The notes below the pieces were generated by a model that saw only the letters and a program-made list of their open reading frames with translations, was not told the origin of the DNA and did no database searches. This document shows, one piece after another, positions 51,493 through 59,910 of a stretch of DNA of 64,000 nucleotides. Each line of letters opens with the position of its first letter. The stretch's first letter is position 1. This DNA comes from Helicobacter_B zhangjianzhongii (GTDB lineage Bacteria; Campylobacterota; Campylobacteria; Campylobacterales; Helicobacteraceae). The DNA is taken from the NCBI RefSeq assembly GCF_030249855.1, contig NZ_JANURN010000001.1:248001-312000 (forward strand), written 5' to 3'. Made by a program: the position numbers and the translations under genes.

Positions 51493-53478
51493 ATGCTACT
51501 TTCTCTCCTAAAAGCAGATGATACAAAAGCCCTAGAGCAAGAGATTTCCACGCGATTTGTGCGTAATATGGAGTATTTTCACAAAACTTCCCCAGAGCTT
51601 TTTGACGCGCTGAAAAATGACCCCACTGACTACAATCTCATCATCAACACACAAGGCATAAATATCCTAAATCTTGCCAGCAATGAGCTTATCTACCCTG
51701 TGGAAGATGGCATCTCACAAATGGTAGCAATCAATGAAGCCCTAAGTCTATCGCCTTTGAAAAATGATAAATGGCATATCCACTCAAATGGTGCTTATCT
51801 TGACAAAATGGATACGCAAAAGCTCCCTATCACTGCTGAAGTGTGCAATGGCTTCATTGACCTGCTTTTTACGCACAATGGCGTGAAAGAGTATTTTTTA
51901 AGCAAGGATTTCTTGCCTAGCACTACGATTTTTGGGCTACTTGGGGGAATGTTTGTAGAGTTTTTGCGTGAAAAGGGAGTGTTTTTCCACTCATTGCTAA
52001 TCTTTGAAGAAAATCTCGATATGTTTCGCATTAGCTGCTATTTTGTGGATTATCCTAGGCTTTTTGAGAGCGTGAGCGATGGGGCGTGCTATTTGTTTGT
52101 CAAAGATTTGGTGAATCGCTTTTTTATCCGCAATTTTTTCGCACGCCAGAAAATCACTAATAACTTCTTGCGCCTAGAGCTTAATCTCTATGAGAGTCCT
52201 AAAATGGATTCTGCTATGCAAATTGTCAATGAAGAGCATTTGAGCAATGCGCGTGGATGGGGGAGCTTTGAAGATGAGATGATAGGCATACAAAATACCC
52301 TAGAAAATCTCCCAAGCAAGCACAAGCACAACTATTTTCTCCAGAATCCAAAGCGCATTGATATGCCTATTTGTGTGGTGGGCAATGGCGCGAGCTTGGA
52401 TTCTAGCTTAGAGTTTATCAAAGTAAATCAAGCAAATATGATCATCTTTAGCTGCGGGACAGCACTCGCCCCGCTAAAGCACGCAGGGATTGAGCCAGAT
52501 TTTCACATAGAAATAGAGCGCATAGACTATCTAGCAGACTACTTGCGCCCAGTCCTTGGCAAAACGCCCTTGCTCTGTGGCAATATGATAAATCCTAGCG
52601 CGCTAGGGCTAGCAAATGAGCGGTATGTCTTTATGCGTGGGGGCAGTGCGAGTGGCTATATGTTTAAAAGCCCTTATGTAATGGAGTTTTGCGCACCATT
52701 TGTGGGGAATGCAGGCTTTGCCCTTGCGTGCCAGCTAGGGAGTGAGGTGCTGATGTGTGGGCTTGATTGTGGCTATATTTTAGGCTTTGGCAAGCACGCG
52801 AAAGACTCTGCCTATGGCAAAGAAGAAGCCTTTAGCCTAGAGAATCTCCCCAAAGGCACTATCCCCGTGCGCCCAAATTTTGACCACGAAAATCAAGCGA
52901 TGCTAGAATCTATGCCGGAAAATTATGCTGTATATAGTGATTCTATCTTTTTGCTCTCCGCCCAAATGCTCTCTCAAGCCATTAAAACCTACAAGCCAAA
53001 GACCATCTTAAATCTCGGTATGGGGGCATATATAGAAGGTGCTCGCCCCACGCACTCAAGCGAATTTGCCTTGAAGAAAAATAAAAAATCCAAATATATT
53101 AAACTACTCAAAAGCTACTTTACTAGCGATTTGCACGCTGTCTTTAGCGATTGCCGCAGTGATTTTTATCTCCAAGAGATACAGGACTTCAAGCAGCAGC
53201 TTTCTTCTATGCTTGCTTGCGATCTTGTGAGTAAGCAAGAGCTTTTTGTCTGGGTGGATCAGGTCTTTAATCTCTGTGCGAAAAAGAGCGCGAGCAGCCC
53301 GTATGTGGGCATTCTCTTTGAAGGCACGATCGCCCATATCTGTCAGAATCTAATGCTTGCTGCCTTGCATCTCCCAAGCAATAATATCCAAGCATTTTTC
53401 AGCGATGCGCGTGCGCTTATCGCAAGCGCATTAGATAAAATGCTCTTGCGCTATAAAATGCTTATCTCGCGTTATTAG
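51493..53478 (+). CDS. Motility accessory factor, DUF115/MAF glycosyltransferase family
   Basis: 661 residues. The central DUF115 domain is clear: PICVVGNGASLDSSLEFI, IFSCGTALAPL, EPDFHIEIER and VFMRGGSASGY. Proteins of this family (HP0114, Campylobacter PseE/Maf) are needed to attach pseudaminic acid to flagellin. It is cytoplasmic, with no signal or membrane segment. The next gene starts 15 bases after the stop. Confidence 0.88.
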   Translation: MLLSLLKADDTKALEQEISTRFVRNMEYFHKTSPELFDALKNDPTDYNLIINTQGINILNLASNELIYPVEDGISQMVAINEALSLSPLKNDKWHIHSNGAYLDKMDTQKLPITAEVCNGFIDLLFTHNGVKEYFLSKDFLPSTTIFGLLGGMFVEFLREKGVFFHSLLIFEENLDMFRISCYFVDYPRLFESVSDGACYLFVKDLVNRFFIRNFFARQKITNNFLRLELNLYESPKMDSAMQIVNEEHLSNARGWGSFEDEMIGIQNTLENLPSKHKHNYFLQNPKRIDMPICVVGNGASLDSSLEFIKVNQANMIIFSCGTALAPLKHAGIEPDFHIEIERIDYLADYLRPVLGKTPLLCGNMINPSALGLANERYVFMRGGSASGYMFKSPYVMEFCAPFVGNAGFALACQLGSEVLMCGLDCGYILGFGKHAKDSAYGKEEAFSLENLPKGTIPVRPNFDHENQAMLESMPENYAVYSDSIFLLSAQMLSQAIKTYKPKTILNLGMGAYIEGARPTHSSEFALKKNKKSKYIKLLKSYFTSDLHAVFSDCRSDFYLQEIQDFKQQLSSMLACDLVSKQELFVWVDQVFNLCAKKSASSPYVGILFEGTIAHICQNLMLAALHLPSNNIQAFFSDARALIASALDKMLLRYKMLISRY

Positions 53479-53492
53479 ATATAGGGGCGTGT

Positions 53493-54035
53493 ATGGATAT
53501 AGCGCATAATTTTCTAGGGCTTAAGACACTCATAGCAAGCGCATCTATGCATATCAAAACGCCAGAGATGGCAGTGTTTGGGCTATTTTTCTTAGTATTT
53601 GTGCTGGTATTTTTCTTTTTATTGATTTTTTGGCGGTATCGCTTGGTGTTTATGCTGTGTGTTATGCTTGAGCTGTGTATTGTGTTTATCACGCCTTTTG
53701 GTGTGGCATTTGTGATGCGGCATTTTCTCTATCCTATCAAGGTCAGCTACACGCATTTCGCGCCCTTTGTCTATACAAGTGGCTTTAGCTTTGATCTAAC
53801 TATCCGCAATCTTAGCAAGCTAGAAATGAAAGAATGTATGCTTACTATCACGCCCTTGCGCGAGAATCCTAAGCAAAGCCTGCTTATCACTCTGCAAGAT
53901 ACGCTTCTACCGCTAAATGCCTACACACAAGTGCTAGCCCAGCCTATCAAGCCTAAGCAAAGTGTGCGCTGGAGCGGGATAATTGATAATTATCGCTATG
54001 GGGAGCGATATAGCTCGGTGCTTGATTGCCATTAG
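53493..54035 (+). CDS. DUF2393-like membrane protein
   Basis: 180 residues with two N-terminal membrane segments (residues about 27-46 and 50-74) and an outside beta-rich domain (SFDLTIRNLSKLEMKECML) that looks like an immunoglobulin-type fold. Resembles the Campylobacterota-specific DUF2393 family. No catalytic motif. It is coupled to the pabBC gene, whose start follows its stop by one base. Confidence 0.6.
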   Translation: MDIAHNFLGLKTLIASASMHIKTPEMAVFGLFFLVFVLVFFFLLIFWRYRLVFMLCVMLELCIVFITPFGVAFVMRHFLYPIKVSYTHFAPFVYTSGFSFDLTIRNLSKLEMKECMLTITPLRENPKQSLLITLQDTLLPLNAYTQVLAQPIKPKQSVRWSGIIDNYRYGERYSSVLDCH

Positions 54036-54036
54036 T

Positions 54037-55842
54037 ATGGAGTCGTGTGTCTTTGGCAAATGGTGCTACTATGATTGTGTCGTGTCTCTCAAAGCCCACA
54101 ATCAAAAGCAAAGCAAAGAGCTTTTTGCCTATATCGAGTCCCATAAGCACACATTGTTTTTTGTAGGGTTTGTGGAGTATGAGTTTTATCGCTATTTGCG
54201 TGATGAAAGCTATGAGAGCGCAAAGCCTTATTGTGTGTTTTATGGCTTTAGGAGTAAAAGAGCCTTTATAAAAGAGGGCATAGCACAAGAGCGTTTTGCT
54301 CCAAGTGTGCTGCACCCTCTTGATAAAGCCCGCTATTTGCGCGATTTTGCCGCGGTTAAAGAGGCGATTGCTAGCGGCAGAAGCTATCAGGTCAATCTCA
54401 CACAAGAGCTAGAGTGCAGCACGAAGCTGGATTCTAGCGCGCTGTTTGACTTGCTTTGTGCTAGGCAGGATACGCCGTATAAAGCCTTTATCCCAAAAGA
54501 AAATGGCGCGATCATCTCGCTTTCCCCAGAGCTATTTTTCAGCCTAAAGGGCAGGGAGATCACCACAAAGCCGATGAAAGGCACAATGCCAAAAGGCAAG
54601 GGCAATAAGCGCAAGCTCGCTAAAGATTGGAAAAACAAAAGTGAAAATCTAATGATCGTGGATTTGCTGCGAAATGATTTGTCTAAAATCAGCAAGCTAC
54701 ATAGCCTGCACACAAGGCTTTTTGACATAGAGTCCTACCCCACGCTCTATCAAATGACCTCTACTATCACAGCCACGCTAAAAAGGCGCGTGGGCTTGTA
54801 TGAGATTTTTGAAGCACTCTTTCCTTGCGGCTCGATCACAGGTGCGCCAAAGCACGAGACAATCACGCTTATAGAGAGCCTAGAGCAGCGGGAGAGGGGG
54901 ATTTACTGCGGGAGTATAGGCGTGGTGCATAAGAAGCACGCGAGCTTTAGTGTGGCGATACGCACCTTGCGGCACAGGGGCGAGCGGTTTTGCTATGGTG
55001 TGGGTGGCGGTATCACTTGGGAGTCTCGTGCGCAAGATGAGTGGGAGGAGCTTGGGCTAAAGGCAGAGATTTTGCGAGCTAAAGAGTGCTATTTGTTTGA
55101 GACTATGCTGCTACAAGATGATCACATAGTGCTACTACAAGCCCATAAGCAAAGATTGCTAGATTCTGCTAGGAAGCTAGGCTTTGATACAGGGGGTATT
55201 GATGAATTTATGCGAGGGTTTAACGCCCTAGAATCCACTTTGAGCCGCGAGTTTTTGGGCATTGATAGAGAGTTGTTTCACAAAGTGGATTCTAGTCAAA
55301 TGCCAATGGATTGCCACACACTGCAAGCGGTGCTGCCAAAGCCAGCAAAAAGCCTTGCTAGTCAAAAAGTGGATTCTAGCCCCCAATCCAAAAGCGATCC
55401 TATCATCTTGCGACTTGTGCTACATAGAGATGGCAGCTTAGAATCCACTTTTGCCCCCTTACACCCCGCCACAAGCGATGTGCTGCTGCTTAGTCCTATC
55501 ACGCTTCAAAGTGCCAGCGATCACCTCTATCATAAAAGCTCTTTGCGCGAAGTGTATGACTCACACAGCCATTTATGGCGGAAAAATCGCTGCTATGATG
55601 TGGCGTTTTGCAATGAAAGGGGCGAGCTGTGCGAGGGAAGTAGGAGCAATATCGTGCTGCAACAAGGAGGGCGATTCTACACGCCGCCCCTGAGTAGCGG
55701 ACTGCTTGGTGGCGTGTATCGGCAATTTTTGCTCCAAAAGGGTGCGATAGAAGAGCGCGTGCTGTATGCCAGAGATTTGGAGAGCGCGAGCGCGATTTAT
55801 TGTATCAACTCTGTGCGCGGGGCTAGGCGAGTGCGGCTATGA
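54037..55842 (+). CDS. pabB: Aminodeoxychorismate synthase component I fused to aminodeoxychorismate lyase
   Basis: 601 residues from the ATG at 54037, one base after the previous stop. The first about 370 residues are PabB: SGRSYQVNLTQ, PELFF, KPMKGTMPKG, SENLMIVDLLRNDLSK, CGSITGAPK. The remainder is a PabC-type class IV fold (CNERGELCEGSRSNIVL). Together with PabA next door it turns chorismate into 4-aminobenzoate for folate. The joint carries repeat text (HKVDSS, MDCHTLQAVLPK, QKVDSSP, LESTF): three to four 12-mers and part of a hairpin repeat at 55307-55340. Confidence 0.92.
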   Translation: MESCVFGKWCYYDCVVSLKAHNQKQSKELFAYIESHKHTLFFVGFVEYEFYRYLRDESYESAKPYCVFYGFRSKRAFIKEGIAQERFAPSVLHPLDKARYLRDFAAVKEAIASGRSYQVNLTQELECSTKLDSSALFDLLCARQDTPYKAFIPKENGAIISLSPELFFSLKGREITTKPMKGTMPKGKGNKRKLAKDWKNKSENLMIVDLLRNDLSKISKLHSLHTRLFDIESYPTLYQMTSTITATLKRRVGLYEIFEALFPCGSITGAPKHETITLIESLEQRERGIYCGSIGVVHKKHASFSVAIRTLRHRGERFCYGVGGGITWESRAQDEWEELGLKAEILRAKECYLFETMLLQDDHIVLLQAHKQRLLDSARKLGFDTGGIDEFMRGFNALESTLSREFLGIDRELFHKVDSSQMPMDCHTLQAVLPKPAKSLASQKVDSSPQSKSDPIILRLVLHRDGSLESTFAPLHPATSDVLLLSPITLQSASDHLYHKSSLREVYDSHSHLWRKNRCYDVAFCNERGELCEGSRSNIVLQQGGRFYTPPLSSGLLGGVYRQFLLQKGAIEERVLYARDLESASAIYCINSVRGARRVRL

Positions 55843-56408
55843 AGCGCGTGCTAATTATTGATAATTATGATTCTTTCACCTATACAATCGCGCTGTATTT
55901 TAGGGAGCTTGGCTATGCGTGCGAAGTGATCCAAAGTGCCAGCGTGGCACACCCTAGTGATTTGCGCTGCCTGCGCTTTTCTCATCTAGTGATTTCACCG
56001 GGTCCAAACTCCCCCAAGGAAGCTAGCTTTAGTGTCCAGGCGATACAGTATTATAAAAAACGCACGCCCATTCTAGGGATCTGCCTAGGACATCAGTGTA
56101 TCGCCTATGCCTTTGGCGGAGAGATTTCTAGGCTAGAGTCCCCCACCCACGCCAAGCTCCACACGCTACACTACACAAAATCGCCTATTTTTAGAAAGCT
56201 CAAAAAGCAGCCTAGAATCTGCCTCTATCACTCACTTTTTGTCTCGCAATGCCCCAAATCCTGCAAGGTCATAGCCTATGACAATAGGGGCGTGATTATG
56301 GCTATCGCGCATAAAAGGCTGCCTATTTATGGGATACAATTTCACCCAGAGGCTGTGCTAAGTCAATGTGGGAAGCAGATATTGCAAAATTTTATGCGCC
56401 TAGCGTGA
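55839..56408 (+). CDS. pabA: Aminodeoxychorismate synthase component II (glutamine amidotransferase)
   Basis: 189 residues. A class I amidotransferase with the nucleophile Cys in GICLGHQC and the His-Glu pair in FHPEAV; it supplies ammonia to PabB. IDNYDSFTYT at the start is typical for PabA/TrpG. No trp genes are adjacent, so a folate role is most likely; shared use for tryptophan is possible. ATGA overlap with pabBC. Confidence 0.92.
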   Translation: MKRVLIIDNYDSFTYTIALYFRELGYACEVIQSASVAHPSDLRCLRFSHLVISPGPNSPKEASFSVQAIQYYKKRTPILGICLGHQCIAYAFGGEISRLESPTHAKLHTLHYTKSPIFRKLKKQPRICLYHSLFVSQCPKSCKVIAYDNRGVIMAIAHKRLPIYGIQFHPEAVLSQCGKQILQNFMRLA

Positions 56409-56834
56409 TGGTCTTGCGTTTAAGCGATGTAGTCTTGGGCGAGCAATGCGACCGAAGTAATCCATTGTTTTCTATCCTTGCGAGTCGCTTTAGTGGTGTG
56501 GCGATCCAAATTTCAAAAGTGGATTCTAGTAGCAACGCTTTTTCTGTCATTGCGAGACACTGCGCCAGCAGTGGCGTGGCAATCCATAAATTCTGCGCTA
56601 GCAGAATAATCATTACTAGAATCCACTTGCAAGGATTATGGATCGCCACGACTTCCTTGCGGAAGTCTCGCGAGTGAGAGAAAAGCGGCATTAAGCCTAG
56701 AATCCACTTTTTCTAAAGAAGCTTCGCTTTGTGATTGTTGTGTTTATTGCTTATGGATAGCCGCGCGATGCAAGCACCGCTTGCAAGAGAGCGCAATAAC
56801 CGCAAGTGAAAAGTGGATTCTAGGGGGATAAAGG
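56409..56834. repeat. Intergenic mosaic repeat island between pabA and efp
   Basis: No gene is seen. It holds a TGTCATTGCGAG...GTGGCAATCCA hairpin (56545-56586), the GACTTCC-type hairpin (56639-56677), four 12-mers in both orientations (56518, 56616, 56697, 56812) and partial copies of other modules. It separates convergent genes, so it may also stop transcription. Confidence 0.85.
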
Positions 56835-57398
56835 CTATTTGACCTTTTCGACATATTCGCCGGTCTCGGTATTTACGCGTATGCATTCACCCTCTAGGAT
56901 ATGGAAAGGGATTTGCACTACCGCGCCTGTCTCTAGTGTGGCAGGCTTTTTGCCAGCAGAGGAAGTATCGCCCTTGAAGTTTGGAGGGGTTTCTATGATC
57001 TTTAGCTCGACAATTTGCGCCACACTCACAGAAATCGCCTTGTCATTATGCAGCAGCACCTGCACGCTAGAGCCATCAAGCAGCCACTTTTTGGCATCGC
57101 CTACTTGATCCTCGCTTAGAGCGACTTGCTCATACGATTCTGTATCCATAAATTGATAGTATTCGCCATCGTGGTAGAGGTATTGCATAGGCTTTTCTAC
57201 GATATTTGGCTCCTCGCATTTATCGCCTGCGTGGAAGGTCTTTTCAATCACTTTGCCATCGAGAAATGACTTGATCTTTGCACGCACAAACGCCGCGCCC
57301 TTACCGGGCTTGACATGTTGATATTCTACGATCCTATATGGAATCCCTTCAATCTCGATTTTTAAGCCTTTTTTGAGTTCGCTCATACCGATTGCCAT
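56835..57398 (-). CDS. efp: Elongation factor P
   Basis: 187 residues. It helps the ribosome through polyproline stretches. The N-terminal KOW-like domain carries the modifiable Lys in the KPGKGAAF loop; two OB domains follow and the end has the EYVEKVK tail. AAAGGA and TATAAT (57440-57435) lie upstream. Confidence 0.96.
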   Translation of the reverse strand: MAIGMSELKKGLKIEIEGIPYRIVEYQHVKPGKGAAFVRAKIKSFLDGKVIEKTFHAGDKCEEPNIVEKPMQYLYHDGEYYQFMDTESYEQVALSEDQVGDAKKWLLDGSSVQVLLHNDKAISVSVAQIVELKIIETPPNFKGDTSSAGKKPATLETGAVVQIPFHILEGECIRVNTETGEYVEKVK

Positions 57399-57434
57399 TG
57401 TGTATCCTTTGCGTATAAAATCTAAGAAGCGCGC

Positions 57435-57440
57435 ATTATA
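57435..57440 (-). promoter_or_regulatory. -10 box for efp
   Basis: TATAAT on the minus strand, 37 bases before the efp start. Confidence 0.6.
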
Positions 57441-57482
57441 GCAGATTTTGGCTCTAGCCCTTAGATCTTAGCTAGAATCTAG

Positions 57483-58307
57483 CTATAGCACCACGCCGCA
57501 TAGAAGCACAAAGGGCAGGTATTCTTTCTCATAGAGATGATAGGTGTTTTCTTTAGGTGTATCAATACTAGGGCGCAAATCAAGGGCGGAGCATAGCACA
57601 CCTTGTGGGCTTGCACCCATTTGCTTTGCGACATTTTGTATCATCTCTGCCACTTCGTAGGGAATAGAATCTAGCTCGCTCATATCTGGGGCTTGCTCTT
57701 TTGCACAATAGACATTGATAGAAAAAAGCGCGAGTTTAAAGCTATCGTAATCCGCGAGTTTTCCTGCTTGTTGCAGCTGCCCTATATCGCGCACTTGTGT
57801 AATGGCTTCTTTAATGCGCCCTATGCAGCTGCTGCTAAACTCCCACTTAGCCCTTTTGCCGACATTAAGCCATAAATGTTTAGATTCTATCCATATATCA
57901 AACCCATTAGCCCCCTCTGTCGCACACCAAAAGTCAATCGTGCGTCTTTGCTTTTCATTTTGGCTTTCGTCCTCTCGCAAATCTACACCTTTGCAATCCA
58001 CACCATATTCACTTATCACATAAGGCGTAAGGCAGGAGAGTGCCATAGCGATAGCCGCAGAGTTGCTGCGCTCATTATATGTGATAGGAAAGTCGCCGAT
58101 TTGCTCAAGCAAGTTAAGATTTATATCAAAAATATGCCGACAAAGCTCATCATAAAAGCTCTTTAGCTTCCTGCCGCCTTTAGCCCCACTTCCTGTATTT
58201 GCTCCCACACCTACGCTATCGCTTTTGTAGAGAGAGTCTTCTAGGTAGCATTCATACCACCTTGCATTTTTCTCGCTAAACCGCTTGTGTATATCGTATT
58301 CATACAT
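57483..58307 (-). CDS. Uncharacterised protein with a possible PD-(D/E)XK nuclease motif
   Basis: 274 residues, soluble, no family recognised with certainty. The segment TIDFWCATEGANGFDIWIESKHLW has an Asp followed about 16 residues later by Glu-x-Lys, the pattern of PD-(D/E)XK nucleases, and is preceded by a charged helix. That is the only hint of function. It starts inside the last codons of the ion-channel gene (8-base overlap), so it is the third gene of an operon with the small repeat protein and the channel. It contains no 12-mer, unlike most of its long neighbours, which fits a recent arrival. Confidence 0.5.
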   Translation of the reverse strand: MYEYDIHKRFSEKNARWYECYLEDSLYKSDSVGVGANTGSGAKGGRKLKSFYDELCRHIFDINLNLLEQIGDFPITYNERSNSAAIAMALSCLTPYVISEYGVDCKGVDLREDESQNEKQRRTIDFWCATEGANGFDIWIESKHLWLNVGKRAKWEFSSSCIGRIKEAITQVRDIGQLQQAGKLADYDSFKLALFSINVYCAKEQAPDMSELDSIPYEVAEMIQNVAKQMGASPQGVLCSALDLRPSIDTPKENTYHLYEKEYLPFVLLCGVVL

Positions 58308-59004
58308 CTTTATTATCCCTTTCTAGTTTTTGAGCTTTTATCTCACTAATGCTATCAACAATCACGCCTATGACCATATTTAGCACGATAAAACTCACAA
58401 TGATCATATAGCTTATAAAATATATCCACGCATAAGGATATATTCGCATAATAGGTCGTGCTATCGCTCCGCTCCAACTCTCCCCTGTCATCACTTGAAA
58501 AAGTGTGAAAAAGCTCTTGCCCAAATCACCAAAATATTCTGGCGCAGCTGTGGCAAAAAGCTGTGTGCCAAGCACCGCATAGATATAATACACAAGCAAG
58601 AGCAAAACACCTATGGATACAACACTAGGGATACTCCTTGTGATAACTGCGATGACAAACCGAAGCTGTGGCACAGATGAAGAGAGTCGCGCAGCTCTAA
58701 GCACCCTAAACAATCGTAGGATAGCAATATTGCCTATGATTGTCGTCGGCAAGGCAGATAAAACCACTACAAACAAATCAAAAAGATTCCATTTTGAGAG
58801 AAAAAACTCTTTGCGTAGCACAAGGATTTTCACGCACATTTCAATGCAAAAAAACAATAAACAGATTCTATCAATAGCGATAAGGATAGAATTGTTTTTC
58901 AAAAATGAAAATGTCAATGCTCCCAAAATTATAGAATCTAAAATGATAATGCCTATAATCAGGTTTTGAAATGCTGGGGATTTTATACTACCTTTAAGAT
59001 TCAT
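58300..59004 (-). CDS. Bacterial voltage-gated cation channel (NaChBac/NavAb type)
   Basis: 234 residues, close to the usual 265-275 without the long tail. Six membrane helices; the S4 voltage sensor has Arg at every third position (ILRLFRVLRAARL); the pore reads FFTLFQVMTGESWSGAI. In NavAb the filter is TLESWS; here Leu is replaced by Gly next to the selectivity Glu. S6 ends with VLNMVIGVIVDSI. The C-terminal coiled coil is short. It should form a tetramer passing Na+ or other cations. Second gene of a three-gene operon. Confidence 0.85.
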   Translation of the reverse strand: MNLKGSIKSPAFQNLIIGIIILDSIILGALTFSFLKNNSILIAIDRICLLFFCIEMCVKILVLRKEFFLSKWNLFDLFVVVLSALPTTIIGNIAILRLFRVLRAARLSSSVPQLRFVIAVITRSIPSVVSIGVLLLLVYYIYAVLGTQLFATAAPEYFGDLGKSFFTLFQVMTGESWSGAIARPIMRIYPYAWIYFISYMIIVSFIVLNMVIGVIVDSISEIKAQKLERDNKDV

Positions 59005-59016
59005 TACACAAAACTC

Positions 59017-59313
59017 CTAACAACTCCTAACAAAACTACCACTAGAAGCTTTATACTCTTTAGCTCTGCCATTAGCATAGGAAATAACTATAGAATCTCC
59101 ATTGATCTGCGCTGATACCGCGTTTGAGTCTCCTATTGAGCGTTTGAAGCTTCCTGTCTTTGTGTTATATTGTTTCGCTCTCCCATTTTCTATACAAATT
59201 GTCCATTCATCATCGCAGCTCGCACTAGAAACATTACTTCCTACACTGCGCCTGAAAGAGCCATTTTCATACAATTTTGCCTTATTACTTTCTACCTTAA
59301 CGATATAAGCCAT
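59017..59313 (-). CDS. Small protein with three beta-type repeats
   Basis: 98 residues made of two full units and one partial unit of about 35 residues. Each contains the pattern (G)RAKxYxxxxGSFxRS followed by a Ser/Val-rich strand and a Gly-Asp-Ser/Asn turn. The pattern resembles blades of a small beta-propeller; three are too few for a closed ring, so oligomerisation is likely. AAAGGAG lies before the ATG. First gene of the operon with the channel, 12 bases upstream of it. Confidence 0.6.
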   Translation of the reverse strand: MAYIVKVESNKAKLYENGSFRRSVGSNVSSASCDDEWTICIENGRAKQYNTKTGSFKRSIGDSNAVSAQINGDSIVISYANGRAKEYKASSGSFVRSC

Positions 59314-59338
59314 TTTGAACTCCTTTTTTTGATTGAGT

Positions 59339-59358
59339 GATAATTATAGATAATTATC
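59339..59358. promoter_or_regulatory. Perfect inverted repeat, probable operator
   Basis: GATAATTAT-AG-ATAATTATC, a 20-base perfect palindrome with a 2-base centre, between the small repeat protein gene and the divergent XRE regulator. Confidence 0.55.
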
Positions 59359-59393
59359 GTTAAGCAATACTTAAATTACTCTTTTTAAATAAT

Positions 59394-59437
59394 TTACTTA
59401 TTAAAATCAATACCAAATATCCATAATCAATAAGTAA
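59394..59437. promoter_or_regulatory. Second inverted repeat near the XRE regulator start
   Basis: TTACTTATT at 59394-59402 and AATAAGTAA at 59429-59437, perfect 9-base arms spaced 26 bases apart, ending 23 bases before the probable start codon. It could be an autoregulatory site. Confidence 0.45.
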
Positions 59438-59459
59438 GTAGATGATGAGGTTGAAGTCG

Positions 59460-59867
59460 ATGAAAGTCGTTGATCGCATAAATGAGATTCTAAAAGCAAA
59501 AAACCTAAGCAAAAAAGAGCTTGCCAATCGGCTTATAGACTTAGGCTTGCGTGCAAATAAAACGGGTGAGACGCCCACAATCTCTAGCATTTATGCCTAT
59601 CTTAATGGCAATATCGAGCTAAAGGCAGATATGATTCCATTTATCGCCGATGCGTTGGGTGTGTATGAGCAGGAGCTTTTCTCCCAAAGCTCACCGCACA
59701 AAATGCTTCAAAGATTCTGCTTACAAGACCCAAATCTCGCCAAATATAGCCATATTGTAGAACTGCTAGAATACATTAGCCCAAAGTCCCTAGAAACGCT
59801 TGAAAAGACATTGCTTAGTCAAAAAGAAAAGACCATGGAGCTTAATAAAATTCTTCAAAATCTATAG
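59460..59867 (+). CDS. XRE-family helix-turn-helix regulator
   Basis: 135 residues from the ATG at 59460, with TGAGG nine bases upstream; ATGs at 59442 and 59445 are alternatives. The N-terminal 70 residues are a lambda-repressor-type fold (VVDRINEILKAKNLSKKELA, SSIYAYLNG); the helical C-terminus probably dimerises. Divergent from the three-gene operon, with two palindromes in the shared gap, so it may control that operon and itself. Regulators of this type also occur as core genes in Helicobacter, so the link is not certain. Confidence 0.78.
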   Translation: MKVVDRINEILKAKNLSKKELANRLIDLGLRANKTGETPTISSIYAYLNGNIELKADMIPFIADALGVYEQELFSQSSPHKMLQRFCLQDPNLAKYSHIVELLEYISPKSLETLEKTLLSQKEKTMELNKILQNL

Positions 59868-59910
59868 CGTATGTCTTATAGTGTGGTAGTAGCTTCAAAT
59901 AAGCCTAGAT

